Shown here: positions 35,936 through 48,700 of the stretch, piece after piece
Numbering within the stretch: the stretch's first letter is position 1
Layout of the letters: the number at the start of each line of letters is the position of its first letter
Origin: Nansenia antarctica
Taxonomy: Eukaryota; Chordata; Actinopteri; Argentiniformes; Microstomatidae
Assembly (NCBI GenBank): GCA_963989245.1
Contig: OZ022342.1
Coordinates: 12,538,297 to 12,602,296 of the forward strand
DNA: 64,000 nucleotides
Direction: 5' to 3'
Notes under the pieces: generated by a model
Told to the model about the DNA's origin: nothing
Seen by the model: the letters and a program-made list of their open reading frames with translations, nothing else
Databases searched by the model: none
Made by a program: the position numbers and the translations under genes

Positions 35936-36985
35936 AATACATGCCTTAGTTTAAAGCCCTCAAGTCCCACAGTATACTTATATTATACTATACTTAGTTT
36001 AGTGTACACACTGATAAAGAAGGACCCCCAAATAGCCATAGCCTCTAGCTGCATCCCCCCCCTCCCTGTTGCGAAACTGCTTTAAAAAAATAAAAAATAA
36101 AAAACTATGCATTACACTGGCAAATATAAAAATCTATATTATTTTCCATTATTTCCATGCATTCAAACATTCATTTGTATTTTACTACATTCATATATTA
36201 TAATATTATAACAGTTCTTTCTTTTAGTACTCTTTTTCTTAATTATTATTCATTTAATTTCACCAAATTACTAATTAATATTTCTTTATTTTTTATTGTG
36301 AGTGTTGAGTGTATGTGTACCTCACTAGTGGGAAGGGTGGGCATGGTGGCTCCTACACAGTTCGGCAATCCTGGGTTTTAGGTTTGTCAGTACGCATGTC
36401 ATTGTCCACTTGCAAACATGCTTTGTTTTCAGTACTTCCAATGTTGAAAATCCTGAGGTATGTGGTGGCAAATGGAAGAAGGGATATGAGAGCCCTCTTA
36501 GCTAGGGTAGGAAAGATAATTCTCACTTACAGCCGGTACTCAGGGAGTGAAAGAGCATCAAATGTTCTCTTTTTGCCGGTCAAGGATGCTGCCCCGTCAG
36601 AACACCCCCCCATACAACAAGACCAGTCAAGTCTAATTGACTGGCTGAGCTGCTGTCTCCAGTCTGCTCGCTGCTATCTGTCTGCTCGCCTGATGTCTTT
36701 CTTTTCAGAAATGTGTCCATTATTAACTAAATAACTCAACTTTAACTAGCTAACTAAATTTCACAGCCACAGAAAAGAAGCTAACAAAGCTACCGAGCAC
36801 AAGCATCAGTTGTAGGTTAACAGTGACGCTTGAGGCGTTAGCAGTTGAACGTAACACTGACAGGCAGACAGTTATTGGCTGCGATTGAAAGGAGGCCATA
36901 CAATAATTTATAATTAAAATTAAAATGTAGATTTTATTTTAAACCAGCACAATAATCTTATGACTTGAATTTGAAGCAACATTTT
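35936..36985. other. mostly unassigned; may be interior of a hAT element
   Basis: A 141-codon open frame (36309-36734) shows no recognisable domain. Position upstream of the hAT-type end at 37081 suggests transposon interior, but this is unproven. Confidence 0.3.
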
Positions 36986-37081
36986 TATTTATTTTTTATT
37001 TATTTTTTGGGGGGGGGGCATTTTCCATTTTCCTCTATCTTCCAATGGTCCCCCTGGCGGCCCCCACTTTGAAAACCCCTG
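36986..37081 (-). mobile_element. hAT-like right terminus
   Basis: It ends GGCCCCCACTTTGAAAACCC CTG, the inverse of CAGGGGTTTTCAAAGTGGGG, a typical hAT TIR. The matching left end was not found. Confidence 0.55.
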
Positions 37082-39105
37082 ACTTAGTAAGAGCTAAAAT
37101 AGCTATTATTTATGTGATAAAAAAATGGCATATGATGGGAATTTAAATGTGTGATTCATACTGGAGATAAAAATCTGCCATTAAGCTCTGAGTTTAGCAG
37201 AGGTCTCTGCCAAGTCTCAGAACAACCTGTACCTCATTAGTATTCATGAGCGCATTGCCCCTTCTCTAGCACACCTTCTCCTGGATTATAGTAGCCTACA
37301 TGTAAAATGTGCACTTGCTCAGGTCTCAACTTTCCATGGTGAATTCATTCCTAGCTCATTCTGGGTGATTGTATGACAGAGGGGAGGGTTAGGGTGGATA
37401 CTGTCCTCACTGCCATCTCCTGAGCAGCCATTACCACTTAATTTCCTCTTAAGTTTTTTTCTCTCCCTCTCCTTATTGCAAGTCCACACATCGCCTGTTG
37501 AAGTAGTATTAGCATTTTAAAGATACTGTGTTGATTTGCATATTTTTTTTCTTCACAAGCCACCATTATCATATTTTACATGAATTGTTAAAAGGTCTCA
37601 TAGGATCTATGCTAATAAGATACCATTTGCATGCACAGGGAAGGGAACGAGAGGAGGATCAACTGGGAGGACATCTCTTTACATCAAAGAGGCTTGATCT
37701 GAGTCATCGCAAGATATCATGTCATCCCGACAAGAGGCTTATGGCAGGTTCACTTACGTTTAAGATGCAATCCTGCAAATGCTAACATGCTAATGCTAAG
37801 CATTGATGTCCAATGTTGTGGAATTTCATTCCTGACGCATTATTAGAATTTCCATACAAGCGTATAGATCATTACCATACAAAATGTTTGATCCTCTATA
37901 CCTACTGTGAAAAGCATCTCTATGGGCAGGTAAAATCAAGTAATCTGTACATTGCTATGGACAACATTATACTTTATAATTTTATGTTTAAAATATGAAA
38001 TAAAAAATGTAATATGAATGATCCAAGAGCAGATTGACTTTAATAACAAACATCCAAAAGTCATTTAGAAGATAATGAATTACAAAAGTACAGTACATTA
38101 AAACAGGGAGACACAGTTACTTACACCTTGTTATAGTTTGTCACTCTGCACTTATTGAGGACACCCTTCATATCCTCTCAACTGACACCAGAGTTAAAGT
38201 GTATCTCACCAGTAATAATGCAGAACTGTATTATCCTCCTCTCTCTCCTAGCATCAGGCGCAAGAAACTCATTCAGACCACAGATACACATCCTCTTCAC
38301 ACAAAGAAAATCAGCCAATTCTTGAATAATCTGCTTCAATGCACAAAGCAGCACACGCAAACATGCTAAGGCTTGAGAAGAAGGCTTTAATGTGTCCATG
38401 TTTTTCTACTCAATCACTGCTTCTCTCTTGTCCCTCCATATTTGTGTTGTGTTTGGACGCATAGCATGTTTTTTTTCTTTCATCTTCTATCTCTTTTTCC
38501 CCCGGATTACCTACGCGGCCAGCTGTGTCGGATCAAAGCGCTCACCAGGCACATAGACAGGAGGACCATTAATGTCTCTCCCAGATATTATATAGTGCTC
38601 ATCAGATTCGTCAGCTGTGACATGCAGGCCATGCCAGTGTATGGCAGATGAAAGGGGAAAGGAATGATACCCGCTATTGCTCTCTCAGCTAGCTTAGCAA
38701 GTCATGCCGTCTCAACCCAAGTGAGACACGTGTCGAGAATTTAGACTCACATCTGCATAACTGTAATTGCTGTTTTCCTCAACACCTGTGGCATGTTTAT
38801 TTATTTATTTATTTTTAATTGTATTGAACTCATACATTTCAATGTACTCACCTCACTTTCCACTTGGGGTCAGACAAATTGTATTCTTTCTTAAACCTGA
38901 CCCTGATATGGTCATTAGAGATCATTAATTTATAAATATAAACTTTCAATACACATTTTGTTATCGTGATATTTTGACCACTCAATGGTGTCATCATCAT
39001 GTGTGCATGTGTGTGTTTGCTGAGCATGTGAGGAAGATAGAGAGAATGATTAAACTTTTGATAATTCCATTTTGTCCCCTTCCTTCTTACTGGTCTTTGC
39101 AGCCT
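37082..39105. other. unassigned unique DNA
   Basis: No gene recognised. A short TATT repeat is near 38797-38813. Confidence 0.4.
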
Positions 39106-39297
39106 AGAATATGACACACCCACTGACAACGTGACTGTTCTACATTTTGGTTCCCGCTTGAGAAGCACTATTTTCTGGTTCCCGCTGCGAACCAACTTTT
39201 CAGGCTCCGAACCAATTTATTTTCACTCGGAACGCTCCAGTCGGTTCCAGACTTGGTTCGCGAACCGGAATGGTTCCTTGGCGGTGTGAAAGCCCTA
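39106..39297 (-). mobile_element. partial copy of the TAGGGCTTTCACACC MITE
   Basis: On the minus strand it begins TAGGGCTTTCACACCGCCAA GG and follows the left half of the 28637-28984 element, for example AAATAAATTGGTTCGGA and AGTTGGTTCGCAGCGGGAAC. It is broken off near the centre of the element. TGA follows the outer end here too. Confidence 0.8.
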
Positions 39298-39525
39298 TGA
39301 CTGCCCGCCTTGCCTGCTTGACCTCAGCCTGTCTGATTACCCACCTGTCCGCCTGTCTGCCTGCTCAACCCCTGCCTGTCTGACTTCCCGCCTATCGGCT
39401 TGACCCCTGCCTATGTGACTACCCGCCTGCCTGCCTGCCCCGCCTGATCCTCTTCTGTTAAAGACCTTCCCTATTAAAGCCACTTGCTTAACACCGCCTC
39501 AGCCTCTGATTCGTGACACTCACAC
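39298..39525 (+). repeat. LTR 3'-end-like fragment with CCTGCC repeats
   Basis: The CCTGCCTGTCTGA-type repeats, an ATTAAA at about 39473 and a terminal TTCGTGACA resemble the 3' part of a fish gypsy LTR. No internal region is attached. Confidence 0.4.
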
Positions 39526-40851
39526 TGACAGAAATTCAAAATGACAATAAACTGTCATGGTTCTTCAAATGCCAGTCTGAAGTGGATGTTGATGATTGCA
39601 AAAGAGAAAGTCAACAACCAGTGCCTAATGCGATCTAATGTGCTGTGTAGTTATGACGTGCAGGAGGCCATCGGTGCTGTAACACGCATGGGAGAATTCA
39701 GACAGAAACATAAAACAGAGCCTAAAACTAAAAAGACCACCGAACCACGTTGGTTGGACTCAACTCACCCCAGACAGTTTTGCTGTTAGCAAAACCCATG
39801 GTTTATTTAACAGACCAATCATGATTTACAGACTCACAGGTGCAGCATAAAACAGTCAAGGTGTGCTTATTGGCTTTTGCATGGCATGAAAAAGGCCATG
39901 AAATTTGTAAATACACCATTTGATGAAGCACCATTATGATAAATGTTCTAATGAAAAATGCCATCGGAAATACAATGTATTGTTATGAAATAAAATATAA
40001 CATTATTGTGAAAAGTGACATTATGCATTAGATGTCATTATAATGTGGCACGTATTCTGGGATCATTTACAAATATAAACATGTAATTCATACATTATTA
40101 ATGTATTTATTATGACATTTTTGGATTATGTTGTATTTAATTAATCAAGCTTCTGTTGATACACTTGGGCCTTATTTACACTGGGCTGCATCTTCAAAAC
40201 CGGTTTTGAAGGGTTAATGTGGGTGTCATTATGCAGGGATCCTCAGCTATTTAACATGGCATGTTTATGCCTGGTAATTTGACAGTTGTTGACAAACCTT
40301 AACACAGGGTATTCACCTGTAAATGTACAAAGGATACCATGAGACGTAAAGGTGGATATCCTGTGTGAAGGAGCTCTGCACGACTTGCTGTATCTCATTT
40401 GCTTTCTTTGCACCACAACCTTCGAGTGACAAGTGGGAATGCAAAATAGTAAACACAACCTCATGTGATAGAAAAAGCCTTGAGTGAAAGTGAAAGTTGT
40501 GAGAGTATGTTAAGTCACAATTACCTGAATATATGACAGACTAGGCATGGCTGGGTCCTCCCACTCAGCATGACAGAATTGAAACCAATGAAAGAGTAAA
40601 CAACATAATTGAGAGGGAAATTGGAGAAAGGAGCAGAAAGAGAAAATAACGGTGAACTCTATCAAGGTTTTGAGATAAAAGTTACCCACATGAATCTCTC
40701 GAATGATAGCAAAATGGTTTAAGCTGTATATCATTCTAGATGCATCTTTAGGCTCTCCATTGATCTCAGGGGTTGAGCTGGGCGAGCAATGCCAGCTTGG
40801 CACTCTACTAAGAATGGAGAACCAGCAGACCCTTTTTCTCATGGAGGAACA

Positions 40852-40852
<1 letters not shown>
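39526..40852. other. unassigned unique DNA
   Basis: No gene recognised. Confidence 0.4.

Positions 40853-40885
<33 letters not shown>
40853..40885 (+). repeat. (GA)n microsatellite
   Basis: About 15 GA units. Confidence 0.93.
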
Positions 40886-40890
<5 letters not shown>

Positions 40891-41360
40891 TTCTCTGTTA
40901 GAAGGAAGTAAGCTGTGATCCAGTGTAGCTAACCGACCCATCCAGGCTCTAATGACCTCACTCCTGGACAAACCGCCAGCACTGCACAGCTCACATGCCA
41001 GGAGAAGGTTATTCTCTGTATGGAAGGCCCTCACTTTCCAACCTGATTCTGTCAGGCTATTATTGCGTCGTCTCACTGAGATTTCCTTCCTCTCACTTCA
41101 TCCGAGATACACAATTACTGTATGAAGAGCTACTTTTTCTCTATAGCTGGCGTGATTGTGCTGGTTCCTTCTTTTGGAGCAGCACTTTGCTTGCCTAAAG
41201 TAGTCCATTTTGTAACACAAGCCAATTGGGATAACCTTGTTCATTTAAGTTGTCATTGCAAATCCATTGAGGACCAATTACTTCTGGAATGTATGCTTGG
41301 AGTTTAAATGTTGAAATTGTGCTTGAAGATCATCTTGAAGAAAATGATCAAAGTACGGTA
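40886..41360. other. unassigned unique DNA
   Basis: No gene recognised. Confidence 0.4.
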
Positions 41361-41421
41361 AGTACATTTACATTACATTGTTGGCATTTTAGCAGACGCC
41401 TTATTCCAAAGTGACTTACAA
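41361..41421 (-). repeat. L2/SINE tail fragment
   Basis: TTAGCAGACGCCTTATTCCA AAGTGACTTACAA is the antisense of the tail intact at 60250-60284. The tRNA-like head is absent. Confidence 0.75.
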
Positions 41422-42684
41422 CAAATCCATTTGACTAAGTAAGTGTATCATCTTTCCACCTGTCATAGGAGGGACAGTTAAGGTGTAGCCTGGAGAGATG
41501 GTCTTCAGTCTCCGGCGGAAGATGGGGAGTAATTCTGCAGTTCAGTTCTAAGTAAGTAAGTAAGTAAGTAACCTGGAATGGCCCATCAAAACAGTATAAA
41601 GATGTAATTGTAATATTTTGGTAGTATTCTATAGTTAGGGGTAACACTAACCAGCACCAACCAGTTAACACTAACCCTAACCCTAACCCAATACAATGAT
41701 AACCAGATATTTATCTAGTCTATGTTTGTGCTTTTGTTTATTTATGAATTAAACAGGCACCACTAGGCATCATTGATTTTGTGTTTCGTTGAATATTTCA
41801 GTTTAATCGGTTGTACTAATCAGTTGTTTAATCAGTTGTTCTCTTTGAAGTTCTGTAAGCACCAGAAGGAACTCATTTGTATCACATAATAACTTGTAAA
41901 AAGGTCAAAACCAGGGGAAAGAGTACTGCAAAATGAAGTGCTACTTTAAGGTGTCAGGTCTGATATTGAGTGATGCTCACTTACTTCACTGTGTGATGTC
42001 AATGATTCTCAAAATGCATTTAATTCACTGCAGGACACTGATAGACGTGGATAGCGCCTTGCTGCACACCAGCTGGCATTGACAAATCTGCCATTAACCC
42101 ACCCTGCAGTCCGATCAGAGCAGCGCAGATGGAACTTTCTTTCCACTTTGGGTTTTATTCTTATTGGTTGCGTCCTTTCTTATTATGTAAATGTCGATCT
42201 CCTCAAGCACTGTGTCTTATGTGACAGTAGGATCATTGTCTAATAGGTGAGAAAGACAGAGAGAGGTAATAGGGGATTTTGAGAGCAGGGTGTAACTTAT
42301 GGTTGGATGTGTTGTGGGCATTATACTGAGCCACTGCTGTAAGCAGCTTTCATCAAGGCCCTCGGCTGGAAGAAGCATCACCGCTCTGCTAATGTATGGT
42401 GTGCCCACAAAGGTGCCCACCGTATCTTAGCACAACTGCTGCTGGGCTCTCAGGACTTTAGCCCGCTTCAAGCTGGAAAGAAACCAAAGTTATGCATAGC
42501 AATAGCACACCCTCAAGTGTGTTATTGCCTTCATACAATGGTTTTACACTGACAGAAATAATTATGACAATAAGCATTGGCCTTGCATGGAGCTTCTTTT
42601 TATGATAGATTGTACTGGTCTCTGCCCTCCACCTAGAAACAGAGTTAATAAAGCTATCATTACCTATCATTACCTATCATTAGC
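41422..42684. other. unassigned; small simple repeats
   Basis: AAGT repeats at about 41549-41572 and a short CCCTAA run at 41674-41690. No gene recognised. Confidence 0.4.
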
Positions 42685-43137
42685 TATCATTGCGGACCAT
42701 GGCCGCAAGGACAAACAGACTGAAGAACAGCTTCTACCCCAAGGCCATCCAGGCCCTGAACACAGCAAAGACCTAGGTTCTGGGCCCTGGACAGTCTGGA
42801 CGGATTGATGGCAGCTGCTGGACTGAAAAAAAAATCAGGTGTAGTGCTGAGGCACAAATATGTACATTTCTAGCCTGCAAACTGCGACACTTCAAATGAA
42901 TGTGCAATAACACTATGTGCAATATGACAACCCTAGTCGTCTATCTGTACAGTATAGTATAGTGGATAGTGTACATAGCCTTTATTTATTTATGTAAACC
43001 AGCTCCTTCCCTTCTTGTGTTTTAGTTTTTTTTTTTTCTTTCCTAGCACCGGGGGAGCCACCCCTCCTAAATTTCGTTGTTTGGTACCTGTACTATAGCA
43101 ATGACAATAAAGACCATTCATTCATTCATTAGGGATG
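42685..43137 (+). mobile_element. LINE 3' end, family L-tail, copy 1
   Basis: It starts in the last RT codons (CGCAAGGACAAACAGACTGA AGAACAGCTTCTACCCC), then a 3' UTR ending AAATTTCGTTGTTTGGTACC, CAATGACAATAAAGACC and an (ATTC)n tail. Two more copies are at 48937-49316 (same orientation) and 55627-56077 (opposite). Confidence 0.82.
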
Positions 43138-43601
43138 CAGGTTTGTTACTAGTTCAAAAATGCGTGGCCGTGAACGAAAGCTAACTAATGAACTGGCTTG
43201 ATAACTAGCTAGCTTTGTTTGTAACGTTAGCGCCGGTACTAATTACTGGACTGTGCTCAGTGATCATTCAAATTGAATTGTTAAGAGGTTTTGCCATTGT
43301 ATATCATTAATTTAGCACCGCTGGAATGCATCTTTTAACTAATCAGATTGTCAGAACCGTTGTATAATTCAAAATAATTAACTTTAATGATGATATCATA
43401 CATATAATGAAGTGACTTAACTAAAGCTCCTAAGATCAACAACAAACATTATTGACACATTGCACCCATTATGTGTTCTGTGTTCCTCATTCGCATTCAC
43501 TTTTGTGTCTAAGATTCCATCAATCAAAGTTCAGAATGCTCCGCTGACATAAGTTTCCCATCATTTCTTCAAAATGAGATTCTGATGTCTGACAGTGAGT
43601 G
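43138..43601. other. unassigned unique DNA
   Basis: No gene recognised. Confidence 0.4.
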
Positions 43602-44351
43602 TCACGTTTGACACCAAGCATTAATACTTTCTTTCCCCATAGAGGCTGTTTGAGAAAGACAACAGGGAGTCAATCTTCTCTGATGAAAAGAATGTGATAG
43701 TGTTCTGAGAAGATTTCCACCTCCACAGAACTGACACACAGACCCTTTCTTCTCCCTTGCTGCAGCAAAAGAAGCAAACACATACTCTGCAGGTACGAGC
43801 ATTTCCAGTTGCATGTGATCATAACTACTATAGATGAAATAGTATTCTACTGCACACCTCATGTGGATCAAAATGATTTCTCTTAATGGCATTCCAGTCA
43901 GGCTACAAAACAAAGTTACATTACAAACCCTATGCTGTTCTACTGCTACAGTCTGCTGCTGAAGTATTATGCACTCCCACCTGTTCCTTATTATCCTCTT
44001 ATTTAATACTGCTGGTTGTTCGATCATGATAACAACATCTTTCAGGAATATATTGACTAAAGATGAGCTTGCCAATTGGGTCATTTGTAAAAGAAAAATA
44101 AATTGAATCATAACAATCCTGCCTAATTTATGGTTGTACCAGGTTCTGATAGATGGGGGGTTCATGGGGTTAATACAGCTGATATTATTTTTGAAGTAGG
44201 CCTCTAGATTATTACTTTTATCTGTTATTAAGGCTGCCCTCCACTTATTAATTGGCTGGCCCACCATTCTGGGTAGACAACGTGGAAAACATTGCACATA
44301 GTAGAAGTAAACAGGGAGACATAACAACTCAACTGGCCTTTCCGCAGACAC
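43602..44351 (-). other. long unassigned open frame (249 codons)
   Basis: The minus strand is open for 249 codons, long for this AT-rich DNA. The product is hydrophobic and cysteine-rich in places (NKWRAALITDKSNNLEAYFK, VCQFCGGGNLL), with no domain I recognise. The first Met lies inside a 41-bp tandem repeat, which argues against a real start. It is either a chance opening or the remains of an unrecognised element. Confidence 0.2.
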
Positions 44352-44453
44352 ACATACTGTAGCCTACACACAACTGGCCTTTCCGCAGACACACATACTG
44401 TAGCCTACACACAACTGGCCTTTACGCAGACACACATACTGTAGCCTACACAC
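44329..44453 (+). repeat. 41-bp tandem repeat, three copies
   Basis: AACTGGCCTTTCCGCAGACA begins at 44331, 44372 and 44413. The third copy has TTTACG in place of TTTCCG. Confidence 0.93.
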
Positions 44454-44520
44454 AAGGGAGGAGATATCATAGGATGCTCATGAAAACAAGGACTCAATAG
44501 ACTGAGAGAAAAACGGTGTT

Positions 44521-45003
44521 TTGACATACCATGCCTTTGTCTCCTCCAGACTGGACTACTGCAACGCACTCCTCATCGGGATTCCTAGCAGCTGCCTCCA
44601 GAAACTTCAATACATCCAGAACAGCGCTGCTAGGATCCTGATGAGGGTGCGCAAATATGATCACATCACCCCCATCCTCAAATCACTTCACTGGCTCCCC
44701 GTCTCCCTCAGAATTGAATTCAAGGTCTCCCTCCTCACCCACCAGTGCATCCATGGAACTGCCCCCCCCTACCTCAAGGAACTCCTCCATACCCCTCAGA
44801 CCTCCTCACGCACCCTCCGTTCTACTGCCACCAACCTCCTCAAGACCCCCAGGACCAAGCTCCGCACGATGGGAGATCGGGCCTTCTGCTCGGCTGCTCC
44901 CAGGCTGTGGAATGCTCTCCCTGACCACCTAAGGGCACCACAGTCTGTGGATGCTTTTAAACGGGGCCTTAAAACCCACCTTTTTAATAGAGCCTTTTTT
45001 TAG
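44521..45003 (+). pseudogene. L2 reverse transcriptase C-terminal fragment, frame intact
   Basis: The 160 codons are open and read HAFVSSRLDYCNALLIGIPS, LQYIQNSAARILMRVRKYDH, PILKSLHWLPVSLRIEFKVS, LLTHQCIHGTAPPYLKELL, then RLWNALPDHLRAPQSVDAFK and LKTHLFNRAF, ending at TAG. This is the thumb and C-terminal region of L2 (Maui-like) RT. The catalytic palm is missing, so it encodes no working enzyme. The absence of stops suggests a fairly young insertion. Confidence 0.9.
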
Positions 45004-45115
45004 CCTTTTAATTGAATGTTTTTATTGCTTTATCTACTGTGTTGTAAGCACTCTGAGATTTTATATGTAAAGTGCTTTTATAAATAAAATGCATTATTAT
45101 TATTATTATTATTAT
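44521..45115 (+). mobile_element. 5'-truncated L2-type LINE with 3' tail
   Basis: The coding segment (44521-45003) is followed by a short 3' UTR with GTAAAGTGCTTTTATAAATA and an (ATT)n tail (45098-45115). Truncation at about 44520 is typical of incomplete LINE insertion. Confidence 0.85.
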
Positions 45116-45377
45116 ACCAGTGTGATGGAGAGTACAGTATGTGTCTATACCAGTGTGATGGAGAGTACAGTATGTGTCTATACCAGTGTGATGGAGAGTA
45201 CAGTATGTGTCTATACCAGTGTGATGAGAGTACAGTATGTGTCTATACCAGTGTGATGGAGAGTACAGTATGTGTCTATACCAGTGTGATGGAGAGTACA
45301 GTATGTGTCTATACCAGTGTGATGGAGAGTACAGTATGTGTCTATACCAGTGTGATGGAGAGTACAGTATGTGTCTC
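45116..45377 (+). repeat. 33-bp minisatellite, eight copies
   Basis: Units ACCAGTGTGATGGAGAGTAC (AGTATGTGTCTAT) start at 45116, 45149, 45182, 45215, 45247, 45280, 45313 and 45346. The fourth is 32 bp (one G lost). The array begins directly at the (ATT)n tail of the preceding LINE. Confidence 0.96.
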
Positions 45378-45502
45378 TTCTACGGAGGCTGGTTGCGCGC
45401 TGGCTTCTATTCACATGCAATCGAACATTGATCATGCAAATTACTGTTAATGTGACTGTAAATGTACAGTTAATGTGACAGTAATGTGAATGTACTGTTA
45501 AT
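45378..45502. repeat. short TTAATGTGAC-type repeats
   Basis: GTTAATGTGAC and close variants recur between 45447 and 45506, just before the next MITE. Confidence 0.6.
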
Positions 45503-45741
45503 GTGACACGGTCTGGTGAAAGGGGTAACAAGTTGACAGCGATTTTATGTTCTGACTTTTATTTAGAAAAATGTAAATACATGTCAGCGTTGTAAATACA
45601 TTTCAACATTTTGGCTTGACTAGCAAGTGTGGGTTGTGATTTTCAACAACGTTGAAATGTATAATTTTCTTGTTTCAAAATAAAAGTCCAGACATTTTGA
45701 TTGGTTGCCGACTTGTTACCCCTTTCACCAGACCATGTCAC
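45503..45741. mobile_element. foldback MITE, 239 bp
   Basis: Left GTGACACGGTCTGGTGAAAG GGGTAACAAGTTG and right inverse CGACTTGTTACCCCTTTCAC CAGACCATGTCAC pair with few mismatches. The inner halves pair more weakly (GACTTTTATTT with AAATAAAAGTC). No coding capacity. Confidence 0.85.
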
Positions 45742-48700
45742 TTATTGTCTTTCTGCCTACGTGTGTAACCCATTATGGTTGAAATGGGTGAATAAAAGTA
45801 AAAAGTGAATACCTTCTCTACTTTACCCTCACAGTAATTGTTTGATAAACAAACAGCTCATTGTAATTGCAATTTCAACTTGTGGCCACAGGGGAGCCAT
45901 CTACATGTTTGCCTCTCGTTTTTGTTGTTCGTGCCAAAAAAAAAGGTTTCACACAATTTGTTTTAATGAAAACGACTGAACAGATCGGAGCAATGAAACG
46001 GGATGGTAAAAGGCAAGTTTATTGGCAATTTCAGCTTCTAAAAGTTGGCACTGTAGTACTTTCAAATCAAAACACCAAGATTGGCAATTGACCAGTCTTA
46101 CATCAGCTCAGCTCGCTTGCTTGTTTCAGGCAGTGCAAGTGGGGACATCGCACTAAGACCCACCAAAAGCCTCTCAGCGCAAACACTAGATGATTTTTGG
46201 CTGTGGTGGTGTATGAAGTGATGTTGTTAAATGTTGTTGTTCAAAAGTAGGCCTATAGTCTAATGTGACATCACATTTCTAGCCTACTTTCTCTATGCAT
46301 GAATAAATAACATTCATAGTTTATGTGAAAGCTTCACAAATTCTTTAAAATGATCTGCTCGATCTTGCAGTATGTTATGTTATGTTCATCGAGTTGAGAA
46401 AAAAACACATGCCATCGAACACCATTATTACACAGTTAGCACAGAGCTCCTCATATATTTGTCTATGGAACACAATTGGAGTGGTCAGTGATTGGTCAAG
46501 CCTTTCATTAATTCATTAATTAAAGCCAACATGTTTACGCTACCACTGAAATTATACGCAGATCAAAATCACCACAAAACATTATTTATTAAACAAAGCC
46601 CTGAGTGATAGTACCATGCCATAGCACTAAGATCAATTATTGCGTTTGGGTTGTTAAAATAGAGCAATAAATATAGTTGATAGAATAATGCAACATATAC
46701 ACACATACAATATTCTGTTCTGTCATAAATTGGTAAAAGGGCTGTGCTATCAGCCTCACTTAGCCTTAAGCTAGCAATGTTTGCAATAAAAGGCTGGTCC
46801 TATGCAATCCAGGATCAGATCTATCCGGCAGATTTTGCGTAGTACTGGGGATATCAGAGAGCTCAATGTGATCCTGGAAAGCAAAAAAGATCATTCTAAT
46901 CCAGATTAAAAGTTTTGAAATGCTGGGCCCTGGGGATGAATCATTGAGAACTGTGACTATATCTCAAATTTGCCATCTCCAGTCAATGCATGATTTACAC
47001 AAACATCTTTATTCCACATGCAGATCTCAAATTCAACAAGAAACAAGCTCAGTTATGTTTTTTCAAACAAGGATGTTGGTTGGAGAAGAATGAGTACAAC
47101 ATATTGAAGGGACTGCATTGCAATGTGTAGATTACACCAGCATTATCACTCCATTTTTAAAGATATCATCTGTAATTCAAACGACAGCAAAGGAGGGACG
47201 GGGCTGGATAAATGTCACTACTCTCAATTTCATAGACAGAGCTATGGATGCAAGGACTAGCTATCTATTAGATAAAAATTATAGTTTTAAGCTATACCAA
47301 CATGATCTCACTCGCAACTTGTATGGCCAGTATTAGCCATTCACTTTTGGTGGTTAGGGTTAGGTACATGAATTACAACGTGCGTGGTGGTTAGGCAGTA
47401 TTAGACATTACCTTCAATTTAAGGGAATTCATTATCAAACATAAGCATAAGCAACAATAATTAACTAATTAACACAAGAGGCGACATTGAGATTTACTTT
47501 TGTATTAAAATGCCAGTATAAATGGGCCCTTTCATGTCTGCTTGGTTGCATTCGTAGTTTTTCATACGACCTGGTTTGTAAGATTTTATACAAATTTGGT
47601 GTTCTGCTTTTTGTATGAATTCATATTAATTAAGTGTGAGATCCCGTTGGCTCTACCGTGTTACTTGCATTGTTTACAAACAATAGAGTAAAACACGTTT
47701 TATTTTGGGTTCTGATGGAGTAAAACAGTCAAAGTAAACTCATACGGCATGTATATGTTATATTCGTCAAGAATCATTGGCTATATCATTCATTTAAAAG
47801 CCCCAAAAAAGTATGTACCAATTACAAATTGTGGTGTGGGAATGTGTATCAGCTCTAAGCCATCTACTTGAATGACCCACTGTGTCTCAAAGTGGCTCAC
47901 CCCTATACAGACTATCAATCCCAAGTCTGCCGGACCAGGGGTGTGATTTTGGAGGAGTTGTGGTCATTTTCTCCCACCTCATTTCTCTGATGACCCTCCC
48001 TGGCTCCTCAATTCTCACTCTGTGGCTCTCCCTCTGTGGGTCATTGCACCTCCCGCCCAGGACTCCACTCTGTCTGTCTGCTCTTCTCAGACATCCCCCG
48101 CCACCTCACTCCTGTGCCCACAGGCATCAAAGCCTCCACTTTGTCATCAAGCTGTGATGGAACCTCTCTGAGGTGGGACTGGAGCCGTGGTCCTGGAGCC
48201 AGATACACACAGCAAGAAGTAGCAAAAAACACAAACCCCCTCGGACCTCACCGACACAGTCCTAAAACTCCCTTTGTCAGAGCAACGTTTCTTCTTTCTT
48301 CTGAAAAACAATGGCACCAAAGATGCTATGAAGTGCTTCAAAACTGTCGCTATTGTAGAAGGGCAGTATGGTATTCTCCAGTAAGGCCAACACTGTCAAA
48401 TCAGATTTGGGATGAAAGAGACTTAATTTGTTTATATATCACACAACCCCCCTCCTTAGTCAAATGAAAAGCTAATTAATTTGGTTTTAAAGAGTTTGGT
48501 TAATAGGAGGCTCAGGGATAGCAACATTGTCAGTGACATTTAAGTTGTAAAGTGGAATGAGACCACCTTAGCGATAAATAATTAGCACTTCACAGGGAAG
48601 ACTGAGGCTAAGGCCTCATTATCATCTTGTTTATTGTCTGCCTATATATCAGTGGAGCCTGGCTGGTGGAGGTAGAGATCAGGAATCAGAGGAGAGGCTC

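Noticed and set aside
45139..45531. Repetitive open frames on both strands with 11-residue repeats
   Set aside because: They are translations of the 33-bp minisatellite; the period being a multiple of three keeps frames open.
48036..48467. 143-codon plus-strand frame in a GC-richer patch
   Set aside because: No domain, no plausible splice context and no similarity I can recall; not reported as a gene.
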